The notes under the pieces: model-generated
Database searches by the model: none
Told to the model about the DNA's origin: nothing
Seen by the model: only the letters and a program-made list of their open reading frames with translations
Assembly (NCBI GenBank): GCA_035546355.1
Contig: DATKEH010000122.1
Location: 1 to 8,560, forward strand
DNA length: 8,560 nucleotides
Reading direction: 5' to 3'
From: DATKEH01 sp035546355
GTDB lineage: Bacteria > Acidobacteriota > Thermoanaerobaculia > Multivoradales > JAIOJS01
Shown: positions 1 through 5,489 of the stretch, one piece after another
Numbering within the stretch: position 1 is the stretch's first letter
How the letters are laid out: every line of letters begins with the position of its first letter
Program-made: the position numbers and the translations under genes

Positions 1-174
1 TACGTCGACGCGGCCGGCGAGGAGTGGGCGGGGCCGGGGCGGATCTACGTCGAGTCGTTCGGCGACGACGGCACCCTGGTGGCGAGGTTCTCCGAGATCA
101 GCCTTCCGCACACCGACGGCGAGCAGCCGCCGGTCACGCTGAGCGCCGGCTCGGTGACGGCGAAGCTCGACTGA
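1..174 (+). CDS. C-terminal end of an unrecognised protein (5' partial)
   Basis: The frame is open from the first base of the window and stops at a TGA at 172-174, giving 57 residues. The segment is rich in Gly, Asp and alternating hydrophobic residues (for example RIYVESFGDDGTLVARF, then VTLSAGSVTAKLD at the end). This pattern fits the last beta strands of a beta-sandwich or beta-barrel type domain, but I do not recognise a family. Third codon positions are strongly G/C, as in the other genes here, so I take it as real coding sequence. A 96-base gap separates it from the next gene, which appears to have its own promoter. The start and most of the protein lie outside the window, so function cannot be assigned. 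Confidence 0.6.
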   Translation, partial: YVDAAGEEWAGPGRIYVESFGDDGTLVARFSEISLPHTDGEQPPVTLSAGSVTAKLD

Positions 175-257
175 GGCCGCCTGAGACCGGCCGCTGAATC
201 GCCACGGCGGGGGGCTCGCGGCGACGGCGTGGGGCCGCCCGGCCAGTGGCGCCCGCA

Positions 258-263
258 TATACT
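258..263 (+). promoter_or_regulatory. -10 element (TATACT) for mntA, probably leaderless
   Basis: TATACT stands out in very GC-rich surroundings and is a near-consensus sigma70 -10 hexamer. It ends 7 bases before the ATG at 271, so transcription would start at or next to the start codon. No convincing -35 hexamer is visible 16-18 bases upstream, and there is no Shine-Dalgarno sequence between the hexamer and the ATG. This supports both the ATG at 271 as the true start and a leaderless transcript. Confidence 0.5.
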
Positions 264-270
264 CCTGACC

Positions 271-708
271 ATGAGCGTCGAGAGCGAGAGCGTCCGCGCG
301 ACGGCGCAGCTCGTTGAAGGCGTCGCCGCCTGGTACCGCCGCCGTGCCGTGCGGCTCTGTGTGCTGTTCGGCTCCCGGGCACGGGGTGGCGCGCGCCGGG
401 AGAGTGACCTCGACGTCGCGCTGTGGGTCGATTCGCCGCCTCCGGCCGCCCATCTCCTGGTCTGGCGTCGGGAGCTGACGCGGGATGCCGGCGTGCCGGT
501 GCAGCTGGTCCTGGTCACGCCCAGCCTCGACCCGGTTCTGGGCTTCGAGATCGCCCGCGACGGCGAGCCGCTGTACCAGGCCGACCCCGGCAGCTGGTCG
601 CAGGAACGAATGCGGCTGTGGCACGCCTACCAGGACGCGTTGCCCTTCCTGCGTGCGTCGCGGCGCCGGCTGGGAGAGTTCGTCGCGAGGGTCCGGCGTG
701 GCGCCTGA
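271..708 (+). CDS. mntA: MntA-type minimal nucleotidyltransferase antitoxin
   Basis: This 145-residue protein is a minimal nucleotidyltransferase of the MntA type. In studied MntA/HepT pairs the antitoxin transfers AMP from ATP to a tyrosine in the HEPN toxin and silences it. The signature GSx10DxD is exact: Gly34-Ser35, ten residues, then Asp46-Leu-Asp48, within VLFGSRARG...SDLDVALWV. The later strand, which usually carries a third acidic residue (typically V-D-hydrophobic-V), reads PVQLVLV, with Gln79 where Asp is expected. The following FEIARDGEPLY segment matches the usual end of the fold. The ATG at 271 is preferred over the in-frame GTG at 229 because a -10 element lies between them and the family begins near this Met. 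The end overlaps the downstream hepT start (GTG 698) by 11 bases, which indicates translational coupling. The MNT fold and HEPN pairing are clear. Retained activity is uncertain. Confidence 0.85.
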   Translation: MSVESESVRATAQLVEGVAAWYRRRAVRLCVLFGSRARGGARRESDLDVALWVDSPPPAAHLLVWRRELTRDAGVPVQLVLVTPSLDPVLGFEIARDGEPLYQADPGSWSQERMRLWHAYQDALPFLRASRRRLGEFVARVRRGA

Positions 709-1115
709 GGTCGTTCTGCGTAAGCTCGAGATGCTGCGGCGGCTGCTGCGGGATCTCGAGCCCCTCGCCGACGCGTCGCTGGTTGCTGGTGGCCACGGAG
801 CACTACAAAGTGGAACGGATCCTCGAGCTCCTCGCCACCTCGGCCGCCGACCTGCTCCAGCATCTGCTCGCGGAACGCGACGTGGTCGCCACCTCCTACC
901 GGGACGTCTTCCGCCAGGCGGCGATCGCCGGGCTCCTCGAAGAACCCCTCGCCGTGCGTCTCGAAGAGGCGGCGGGCATGCGAAGCGTGCTGGTCCACCT
1001 CTACGACGAGATCGACTACCAGATCCTCCACGCCAGCGTCGGCAAGGCCCGACGGGATTTCGCCGCCCTGGTCGCGGCGCGCGCGCCGCTCGCCGAGGCC
1101 GCGCCAGCTTCCTGA
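698..1115 (+). pseudogene. hepT: HepT-type HEPN toxin (DUF86), frameshifted
   Basis: HEPN-domain toxins of the HepT family are RNases that pair with MntA antitoxins. The start of the protein is read from the GTG at 698 (VAPEVVLRKLEMLRRLLRDLE, a typical DUF86 first helix). The remainder is in another frame from about 785 to the TGA at 1113-1115 (VATEHYKVERILELL onward). One extra base, or two missing ones, within roughly 775-790 separates the halves; joined, they give about 139 residues, the normal family length. The active-site motif Rx4HxY is intact: Arg at 981-983, His at 996-998 and the Tyr that MntA would modify at 1002-1004 (RSVLVHLY). Without correction the first half would run on in the wrong frame to 1348. 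An in-frame GTG at 789 could start a form lacking the first helix, but it has no Shine-Dalgarno sequence. Either the gene is broken or the base is a sequencing or assembly error. Confidence 0.8.
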
Positions 1116-1130
1116 TCCGGGAGGCACCCC

Positions 1131-1973
1131 GTGACCCTGACCGTCTTCCCCGTATTCGACCGCGACTTCGCGTCGGTCGAACCAGCGACCCCCGGCGAAG
1201 CCCTGGCGGCCGAGCTGGAGGTCATCGACGACTTCGCCGACGACGCCGACCTGCCCGGCCTCTCGGACTTCGCCGACTCGCGGGAGGTGCCCGAAGACTT
1301 CGCGGGCACCGCCGCGGAGCTCGACGAGCTCCTCGGGCCCTCCTCTGACTGGTACGAGGCGAGCAAGGGCGCCAAGGCGTTGGTGCGGCTGGCCGAGCGC
1401 ATCGACGCCGAAGCGACGTTCGACGGCTCGGTGGAGGTCGTCGCCGAGTTGCGCGACCTGGTGCGGACGCTGCAGCGGGCGGCTGCCGCCGGCGCCCGGT
1501 TCCGCCTCGAGATCGGTAGAGCGACCCGCAGGGGCGTGGCTGCGTTCGCCGCTGCCGAGCTCAGGAGCGCAGGGCGGCGAGAAACGCTCGCACCCGCCGC
1601 GCGTTGGTGCCCGCGTCGCCGCGGCCGACGCGGGACAGCGAGCGGACGTCCACCACCGTGCGGCCTTCGAGGGGCGTCAGGCGGATCACCACGTCGTCCT
1701 GGAAACCGAACCAGCGGGTGCGATCGGTGGCCTCGATCCGCCCGCTGTCGGGGTCGGCGACGACGATCTCCCACCCCATCTCTCGTGCCACGTCGAGCGC
1801 CCGCAGGAAGGCCCGGTTGGGCGTCAGGTCGAGGATCACCGGGCGGATCTCGGGATAGGCGGCGCGCTGCTGGGCGGCGATCTCGGGCCCTCCGTACTCG
1901 AGCGGATTGGGCGCCTCGGCGCGACGGGTGGCGATGGCGACGAAGGAAGGTGGGTTGTCGACGTCGGTGGTGA
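1131..1973 (+). CDS. Small acidic hypothetical protein; only 1131 to about 1517 looks genuine
   Basis: The GTG at 1131 has a good Shine-Dalgarno sequence (GGGAGG, about 6 bases upstream) and lies 15 bases after hepT, so it is probably co-transcribed with mntA/hepT. The first 129 residues look like a real soluble protein: very acidic, with MTLTVFPVFDRDF at the start, a WYEASKGAKALVRLAERI helix and a final helix-strand (LRDLVRTLQRAAAAGARFRLEIG). I believe it belongs to a group of short cytosolic proteins of unknown function that end after this last strand. After about 1517 the translation becomes Arg/Pro-rich and shadow-like. It continues to a stop at 1971-1973, overlapping the opposing DUF1499 gene by more than 400 bases. 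A TAG at 1517-1519 in the neighbouring frame sits where the protein should end, so a small indel just before it is likely. No function can be assigned. Four DFA-containing segments are spaced through the N-terminal half. Confidence 0.55.
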   Translation: MTLTVFPVFDRDFASVEPATPGEALAAELEVIDDFADDADLPGLSDFADSREVPEDFAGTAAELDELLGPSSDWYEASKGAKALVRLAERIDAEATFDGSVEVVAELRDLVRTLQRAAAAGARFRLEIGRATRRGVAAFAAAELRSAGRRETLAPAARWCPRRRGRRGTASGRPPPCGLRGASGGSPRRPGNRTSGCDRWPRSARCRGRRRRSPTPSLVPRRAPAGRPGWASGRGSPGGSRDRRRAAGRRSRALRTRADWAPRRDGWRWRRRKVGCRRRW

Positions 1974-2331
1974 TGTCGTGGATCGGCGGGGCCTGCCGCG
2001 CTCGCCGCTGCCAGTAGAACAGCGTGCCGACGAGCAGCAGGGCGAGGATCAGGCCAGCGGCGGCCAGCGGCAGATCGCGCCGCCTGGTGCCTGGCCGGGA
2101 GCGGACGATCGCCACCGCGGCGATCACCACCACCAGCAGGCCGGCGTAGGCCGACCACCGCAGCAGATCGAAGCCGGTGCGGAACGACCACCAGCCCCAG
2201 CGGGAGCCTAGAGCGGCGAGCGGCGCGAGGAGCGCCGCGCCGAGGGCCAGGCCGGCCGCGGTGGCGGCCAGCGGCGAGAAGGGGATGCGCGGCGATGCCG
2301 GCCGGCGCGGCGGCGGGTCTGTCGTCGACAT
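1561..2331 (-). CDS. Three-helix membrane protein with C-terminal DUF1499 domain
   Basis: This 256-residue protein has three predicted transmembrane helices at about residues 19-42, 54-76 and 87-107, followed by a soluble domain from about 115 to the end. That domain starts with PPIHDITTDVDNPPSFVA, the characteristic opening of DUF1499, and continues with the expected strands (GWEIVVADPDSGRIEATDRT, then DDVVIRLTPLEGRTVVDVRS). The DUF1499 function is not established; the domain would sit at the membrane surface. The ATG at 2329-2331 is chosen because the protein logically begins just before the first helix and a -10-like TAGGAT lies 8 bases upstream. An upstream in-frame ATG at 2541 would add 70 shadow-like residues and overlap the divergent exonuclease gene. 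The gene converges on the acidic protein gene and is divergent from the exonuclease. Confidence 0.85.
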   Translation of the reverse strand: MSTTDPPPRRPASPRIPFSPLAATAAGLALGAALLAPLAALGSRWGWWSFRTGFDLLRWSAYAGLLVVVIAAVAIVRSRPGTRRRDLPLAAAGLILALLLVGTLFYWQRRARQAPPIHDITTDVDNPPSFVAIATRRAEAPNPLEYGGPEIAAQQRAAYPEIRPVILDLTPNRAFLRALDVAREMGWEIVVADPDSGRIEATDRTRWFGFQDDVVIRLTPLEGRTVVDVRSLSRVGRGDAGTNARRVRAFLAALRS

Positions 2332-2339
2332 TGGGGCCA

Positions 2340-2345
2340 ATCCTA
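2340..2345 (-). promoter_or_regulatory. -10 element (TAGGAT) for the DUF1499 gene, probably leaderless
   Basis: On the minus strand TAGGAT ends 8 bases before the ATG at 2331. The spacing repeats that seen at mntA (7) and the dksA-like gene (8). The AGGA could alternatively be read as a Shine-Dalgarno sequence at a spacing of 10 bases, so the promoter reading is tentative. No clear -35 hexamer is seen. Confidence 0.35.
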
Positions 2346-2469
2346 ACGCGACCTCCCGGCTCGCAGCCAGCGATGCGCGACACGGGCGGTGATCGCCAAC
2401 GCCGAGAGCAGGAGGCCGGTGCAGGCGCGGGAAGCGCCGGCTGGCGATGAGGTACCAGGGCCGCTGCGG

Positions 2470-2475
2470 TAGGGT
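2470..2475 (+). promoter_or_regulatory. Possible -10 element (TAGGGT) for the exonuclease gene
   Basis: TAGGGT fits TAnnnT and lies 40 bases before the exonuclease ATG at 2516, in the 184-base divergent gap. A transcript would start near 2482 and carry a leader of about 34 bases. No good Shine-Dalgarno sequence precedes the ATG: the nearest bases read CTCCTCCTACACGG, which is the complement of one. An in-frame GTG at 2474 overlaps this hexamer and is not favoured as a start. Confidence 0.25.
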
Positions 2476-2515
2476 GCACCAGGAAAACCCAGCGCCTGAT
2501 TCTCCTCCTACACGG

Positions 2516-3340
2516 ATGATCGTCCACCTCCTCGACGGCACCTACGAGCTGTTCCGCCACTTCTACGGCCGGCGGCGCTTCCATCGGCAGGAAGACGAGC
2601 CGTTCGGAGCCGTGTCCGGCGTGTTGCACACGGTGCTCGAGCTGCTCGAGAGCGGGGCGACGCACCTCGGCGTGGCCACCGATCACGTGATCGAGTCGTT
2701 CCGCAACCGCCTGTGGCCCGGCTACAAGACGGGGGAAGGCGTGGATCCCGCACTGCTGGCGCAGTTTCACCCGCTGGAAGACGCCCTGCGTGCGATGGGG
2801 GTGGTGGTCTGGCCGATGGTGGAGCTGGAGGCGGACGACGCGCTCGCCTCGGCCGCCCGCATCGCCTGCGCCGACCGAGCCGTCGAGAAGGTCTGCATCT
2901 GGACTCCCGACAAGGATCTGGCGCAGTGCGTCCGGGGCGAGCGCGTGGTGCAGGTCGACCGGCGGGGCAAGAAGATCCTCGGCGCCGAGGGAGTGCGCGC
3001 GAAGTTCGGGGTCGATCCGCAGCGGATCCCCGACTACCTCGCCCTCGTCGGCGACGCCGCGGACGGTTTCCCGGGAGTGCCGCGGATCGGCGCCATCACC
3101 GCCGCCCGGCTGCTGAACCGGCACGGCGCCCTCGAGGACTTGCCCGCCGAGGTGTTGGGAGAGCACCGCGAGCTGGCGCTACGATTCAAGGAGCTGGCGA
3201 CGCTGCGCAGCGACGCCGAGCTCTTCCGCGACGTGGACGAGCTGCGCTGGCGGGGCCCCTCCCCGTCGTTCGCCGCCTGGGCGGAGCGCCTCGGAGACGA
3301 TCGCCTGCTGCGGCGCTGCAAAGACGCAGCGCTAGACTGA
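2516..3340 (+). CDS. Stand-alone 5'-3' exonuclease (Pol I / FEN family)
   Basis: This 274-residue protein is the metal-dependent 5'-nuclease domain found at the N-terminus of DNA polymerase I, here as a separate protein. Family landmarks appear in order: Asp7 in LLDGTY; Asp56 with SFRNRLWPGYKTG at about 56-73 (the DNA-contacting R...YK segment); Glu105, Asp107 and Asp108 in ELEADDA; Asp132 and Asp134 in TPDKDL; Asp180 and Asp183 in GDAADGFPGVPRIG, the start of the helix-hairpin-helix that grips duplex DNA (to about 205). The expected acidic metal ligands are thus present. It would remove RNA primers or 5' flaps in repair or replication. The ATG at 2516 is chosen because the family opens with this hydrophobic strand and Asp; the in-frame ATG at 2447 adds 23 proline-rich residues of no family character. 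The dksA-like gene starts 6 bases after its stop. Confidence 0.9.
   Translation: MIVHLLDGTYELFRHFYGRRRFHRQEDEPFGAVSGVLHTVLELLESGATHLGVATDHVIESFRNRLWPGYKTGEGVDPALLAQFHPLEDALRAMGVVVWPMVELEADDALASAARIACADRAVEKVCIWTPDKDLAQCVRGERVVQVDRRGKKILGAEGVRAKFGVDPQRIPDYLALVGDAADGFPGVPRIGAITAARLLNRHGALEDLPAEVLGEHRELALRFKELATLRSDAELFRDVDELRWRGPSPSFAAWAERLGDDRLLRRCKDAALD
3333..3338 (+). promoter_or_regulatory. -10 element (TAGACT) for the dksA-like gene, inside the exonuclease stop region
   Basis: TAGACT spans the last codons of the exonuclease gene and includes the first base of its TGA stop. It ends 8 bases before the ATG at 3347, the same distance as at the DUF1499 gene. It could drive a leaderless dksA-like transcript independently of the exonuclease gene. 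No -35 is evident, and no Shine-Dalgarno sequence sits between the hexamer and the ATG. Confidence 0.35.
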
Positions 3341-3346
3341 GCGCTG

Positions 3347-3709
3347 ATGGCCCACCTCACCCGGGAACAGCTCGCGCACTTCCGGCAGCGCCTGGCGACC
3401 GCGAAAGCGGGGGCGGAAGCCTTGCTGTCCCAGACGGCCGCAGATGCCCGGCCGGTGGACGTCAGCGGCTCGACCATCGGACGGCTGACGCGCATGGACG
3501 CCATCCAGATGCAGGCGATGGCGCAGATGAACCGCCGGCAGCTCGACATCCGCCTCCGGCAGGTCGAGGCTGCACTCGCGGCTCTCGAGGCCGGCACCTA
3601 CGGGAGCTGCCGCTACTGCAGGGGCCCGATCGCCCTGCCGCGCCTCGAAGCCCTGCCCGAGTCGCCCTTCTGTATCGACTGCCAGGAGCAGCTCGAGCGG
3701 GAGCGGTAG
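3347..3709 (+). CDS. DksA/TraR-family C4 zinc-finger protein
   Basis: This 120-residue protein has the layout of short DksA/TraR relatives: an N-terminal helix (LTREQLAHFRQRLATAKAGAEALL), a loop, a conserved IGRLTRMDAIQMQAMAQM segment at about 44-61, a second long helix to about 82, and a four-Cys zinc finger. The finger ligands are Cys88, Cys91, Cys109 and Cys112 (CRYC, 17 residues, CIDC), and GTYGSC plus LPRLEALPESPFC are diagnostic. DksA proteins insert a coiled coil into the RNA polymerase secondary channel and tune initiation, often with ppGpp. This form is shorter than E. coli DksA (151 residues), so the same role is inferred and not shown. The start has no Shine-Dalgarno sequence but a -10-like hexamer 8 bases upstream. 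It lies 6 bases after the exonuclease gene, so co-transcription is also possible. Confidence 0.9.
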   Translation: MAHLTREQLAHFRQRLATAKAGAEALLSQTAADARPVDVSGSTIGRLTRMDAIQMQAMAQMNRRQLDIRLRQVEAALAALEAGTYGSCRYCRGPIALPRLEALPESPFCIDCQEQLERER

Positions 3710-3853
3710 CCGCTGGCTGCGGCCCGACGCGGAATGGCAGCCGCCTTGCATGGGTGGCTCGGCGCCCGGCGTACCTTGCCGGCCGGCTTCGCGAGCGCCG
3801 TGCCGCGAGGTGACGGGCCAGCGAAACGCCGGAATTCGAGAGGAGGAGCTCCC

Positions 3854-4159
3854 ATGGCTCAGCGTCTGACCGTCGCCCTGTCCCTGCTGCTGATCGTCGC
3901 CGCGGCGAGTGCTTGCCGCTCGCTGCCCGAGGTCACCGGCGACACTCTCGACCCGGCCGCCATCGAGGCCGCCATCCGCGGCGGGATCGCCGCCCAGTAC
4001 CCCGACGCGACCTTCGACATCGGCATCTCCGTCACCCAGGATGGCGTGGTGACTCTCACCGGCACGGTGGAGGACAATCTCCGGCGGCAGAAGATCGGCG
4101 AGATCGCCGCCGACGTGCACGACGTCACTCGGGTGATCAACAACCTGCAGGTCGAGTAG
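3854..4159 (+). CDS. Small BON-domain lipoprotein
   Basis: This 101-residue precursor has a signal peptide with a hydrophobic core (LTVALSLLLIVAAASA) followed by Cys21. The lipobox is A-S-A-C, slightly unusual in lacking Leu at -3, so lipidation is likely but not certain. Residues of about 34-100 form one BON domain: an N-terminal helix (DPAAIEAAIRGGIAAQYP), then strands with VTQDGVVTLTGTVEDNLRRQKIGEIA and the terminal VTRVINNLQVE, all typical of the OsmY-like fold. BON proteins are periplasmic and are thought to bind phospholipid or help envelope stability; the specific partner is unknown. The ATG at 3854 is fixed by a strong Shine-Dalgarno sequence (AGGAGGAG, ending about 4 bases upstream). 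The gene is preceded by a 144-base gap and converges on the hydrolase gene with 34 bases between stops. Confidence 0.88.
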   Translation: MAQRLTVALSLLLIVAAASACRSLPEVTGDTLDPAAIEAAIRGGIAAQYPDATFDIGISVTQDGVVTLTGTVEDNLRRQKIGEIAADVHDVTRVINNLQVE

Positions 4160-4193
4160 GGCGACCGGCGCCGGCTCGGAGAGGGCTCCCCGC

Positions 4194-5489
4194 CTAGGGC
4201 GATTGGCTGCGGATCCACCGCGTCAACAGCTCCAGGACGTCCGGGTGCAGGTGACGACGGTCGGCGGCGAAGAGCCCGTGGCCGAGCCCGGGGAACACCT
4301 CGACGCGGATCGGCGCGAGGCTCTCCCGGTCCGCCGACCGCAGTCGTTCCACGCTGCGCTGCACCGGCACGTTGTCCCGCTCGTCCTCCGCGCCGTAGAC
4401 GACCAGGGCAGGCACCCGCAAGCCGACCCAGTGAGGGAGCGGGTCCCAGCTCCCGTTGAGCTCCCACCACACGGGGCGGCGACGCTTGGGTACCGCCGAG
4501 GCGATCGGCTCGAGGAGGCGGGCCAGCGGCCGCGGGAGCCCTTTCTGGGCCAGGGTCTCCACCGTCTCGTGGCGCAGCGACTCCGCCATCGTCACCGCCC
4601 CGCCGGAGAGGTTGACGACCCACGCCACCGGCTCGTGGGCGGCGATCAGCGGAGCGATATGGCCTCCCTGGCTGAGGCCGACGACGCCGATGGCCTCGCG
4701 GGCGACCGACCCGCTCTCGGCGAGCGCCCGAATGCCTGCCGCCGCGTCACCCGCCAGGAGCTCGAAGCTGGCGGTCCTCCATTCTCCTTCCGACTCCCCG
4801 CTCCCCCGCTTGTCCGGGAAGAGCACGGCGATGCCCTGCGTCGCCATGGCGTGGGCGATCTGCAGGTACCACAGGTTGTCGCGATCGCTGGTGCCCGAGC
4901 CATGCACCATCACCGCACCCGCGGCGGAGCCTCCAGAAGGCACCAGCAGCGTCGCCCTGAGCCTCGCCCCCGCATGCTGGTAGGCGACCTCCTGGACCGC
5001 ATAGGGGCCGGAGCAGCGCTCGGCGGTGACCACGCTGCCGGTGGCGTCGCGCCAGGCGAAGGCCCAGGAACGCTCCCCGAAGGTGACGGCGCGGGCCGCC
5101 GCTCCCTCCCCTGGCAGCTCCCGCAGGAAGCGGTCGCCTCCCTGGTGGCGCCAGCGATGGAAGAACAGCGGCTCGGTAGGGCCGACGAGGGCCAGCCCGC
5201 CCTGGGCCGAGAAGGTCAACAGCACGCAGGCGCCGTCGACTCGGTACCATCCGACACGCTCCGCCAGCCGCGCCCCCGCTGGCGCCTCGGGGGGTAGATG
5301 ACGGTCCAGCCGGTCGGGCCGGACCATCACGCAGGAGACGGCGCCAGCCAGCGCCAGCACCAGGGCCAGCCGCCGCCCGAGGCGGCGCGCATCCAGCGGC
5401 TGCCCCGTGCGCGAAGCGCCGCCGGGGAGGGTTGCGGCCCGCAGCCGGGCGAGGATGATGGCGGCCACGCGTCGTCGGGTCTGCGTCAT
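4194..5489 (-). CDS. Alpha/beta hydrolase with N-terminal membrane or lipid anchor
   Basis: This 431-residue protein has a hydrophobic segment at about 40-52 ending in AVSC (Cys53), a plausible lipobox, preceded by an unusually long Arg-rich stretch. Residues of about 75-170 form an extra N-terminal domain I do not recognise. The hydrolase fold follows: LRATLLVPSG, oxyanion-hole HGSG (196-199) with the HGSGTSDRDN segment typical of prolyl-oligopeptidase-like and dienelactone-hydrolase-like esterases, FPDKRGSGES, nucleophile elbow GLSQGG (Ser273), then Asp369 in YGAEDERD and His404 in GLGHGLF. The Ser-Asp-His triad is complete. It probably acts on an ester or peptide outside the cytoplasmic membrane; the substrate is unknown. 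The ATG at 5487-5489 is the first start; the only usable alternative ahead of the signal segment is a GTG seven codons on. It is divergent from the GntR gene, which probably controls it. Confidence 0.87.
   Translation of the reverse strand: MTQTRRRVAAIILARLRAATLPGGASRTGQPLDARRLGRRLALVLALAGAVSCVMVRPDRLDRHLPPEAPAGARLAERVGWYRVDGACVLLTFSAQGGLALVGPTEPLFFHRWRHQGGDRFLRELPGEGAAARAVTFGERSWAFAWRDATGSVVTAERCSGPYAVQEVAYQHAGARLRATLLVPSGGSAAGAVMVHGSGTSDRDNLWYLQIAHAMATQGIAVLFPDKRGSGESEGEWRTASFELLAGDAAAGIRALAESGSVAREAIGVVGLSQGGHIAPLIAAHEPVAWVVNLSGGAVTMAESLRHETVETLAQKGLPRPLARLLEPIASAVPKRRRPVWWELNGSWDPLPHWVGLRVPALVVYGAEDERDNVPVQRSVERLRSADRESLAPIRVEVFPGLGHGLFAADRRHLHPDVLELLTRWIRSQSP

Noticed and set aside
485..1348. 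Plus-strand frame through mntA and hepT as one long protein
   Set aside because: Only the short stretch 698 to about 785 of this frame is meaningful (the HepT first helix). The rest is an Arg-rich shadow.
1016..3166. Minus-strand open frame of 716 codons crossing several genes
   Set aside because: It runs through the antisense of the exonuclease and acidic genes and out of frame through the DUF1499 gene. It has no family features and is low-complexity Arg/Pro/Ala-rich.
3715..3742. Possible terminator hairpin after the dksA-like gene (GGCTGC and GCAGCC arms)
   Set aside because: The stem is only 6 bases plus one wobble pair, with a loop of about 16 bases and no T tract. Such repeats are common by chance at this GC content.
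3746..3777. TTGCAT ... TACCTT as a promoter for the BON gene
   Set aside because: The spacing is 20 bases, too long for a standard sigma70 promoter. A promoter somewhere in 3710-3853 is likely, but this pair is not convincing.
4160..4193. Possible bidirectional terminator between the convergent BON and hydrolase genes (GGAG-AGGG-CTCC)
   Set aside because: The four-base stem is too weak and no T run follows on either strand.
4203..5297. Plus-strand open frame of 364 codons over the hydrolase gene
   Set aside because: It is a shadow of the minus-strand hydrolase, which has a complete catalytic triad; the plus-strand product has no recognisable fold.
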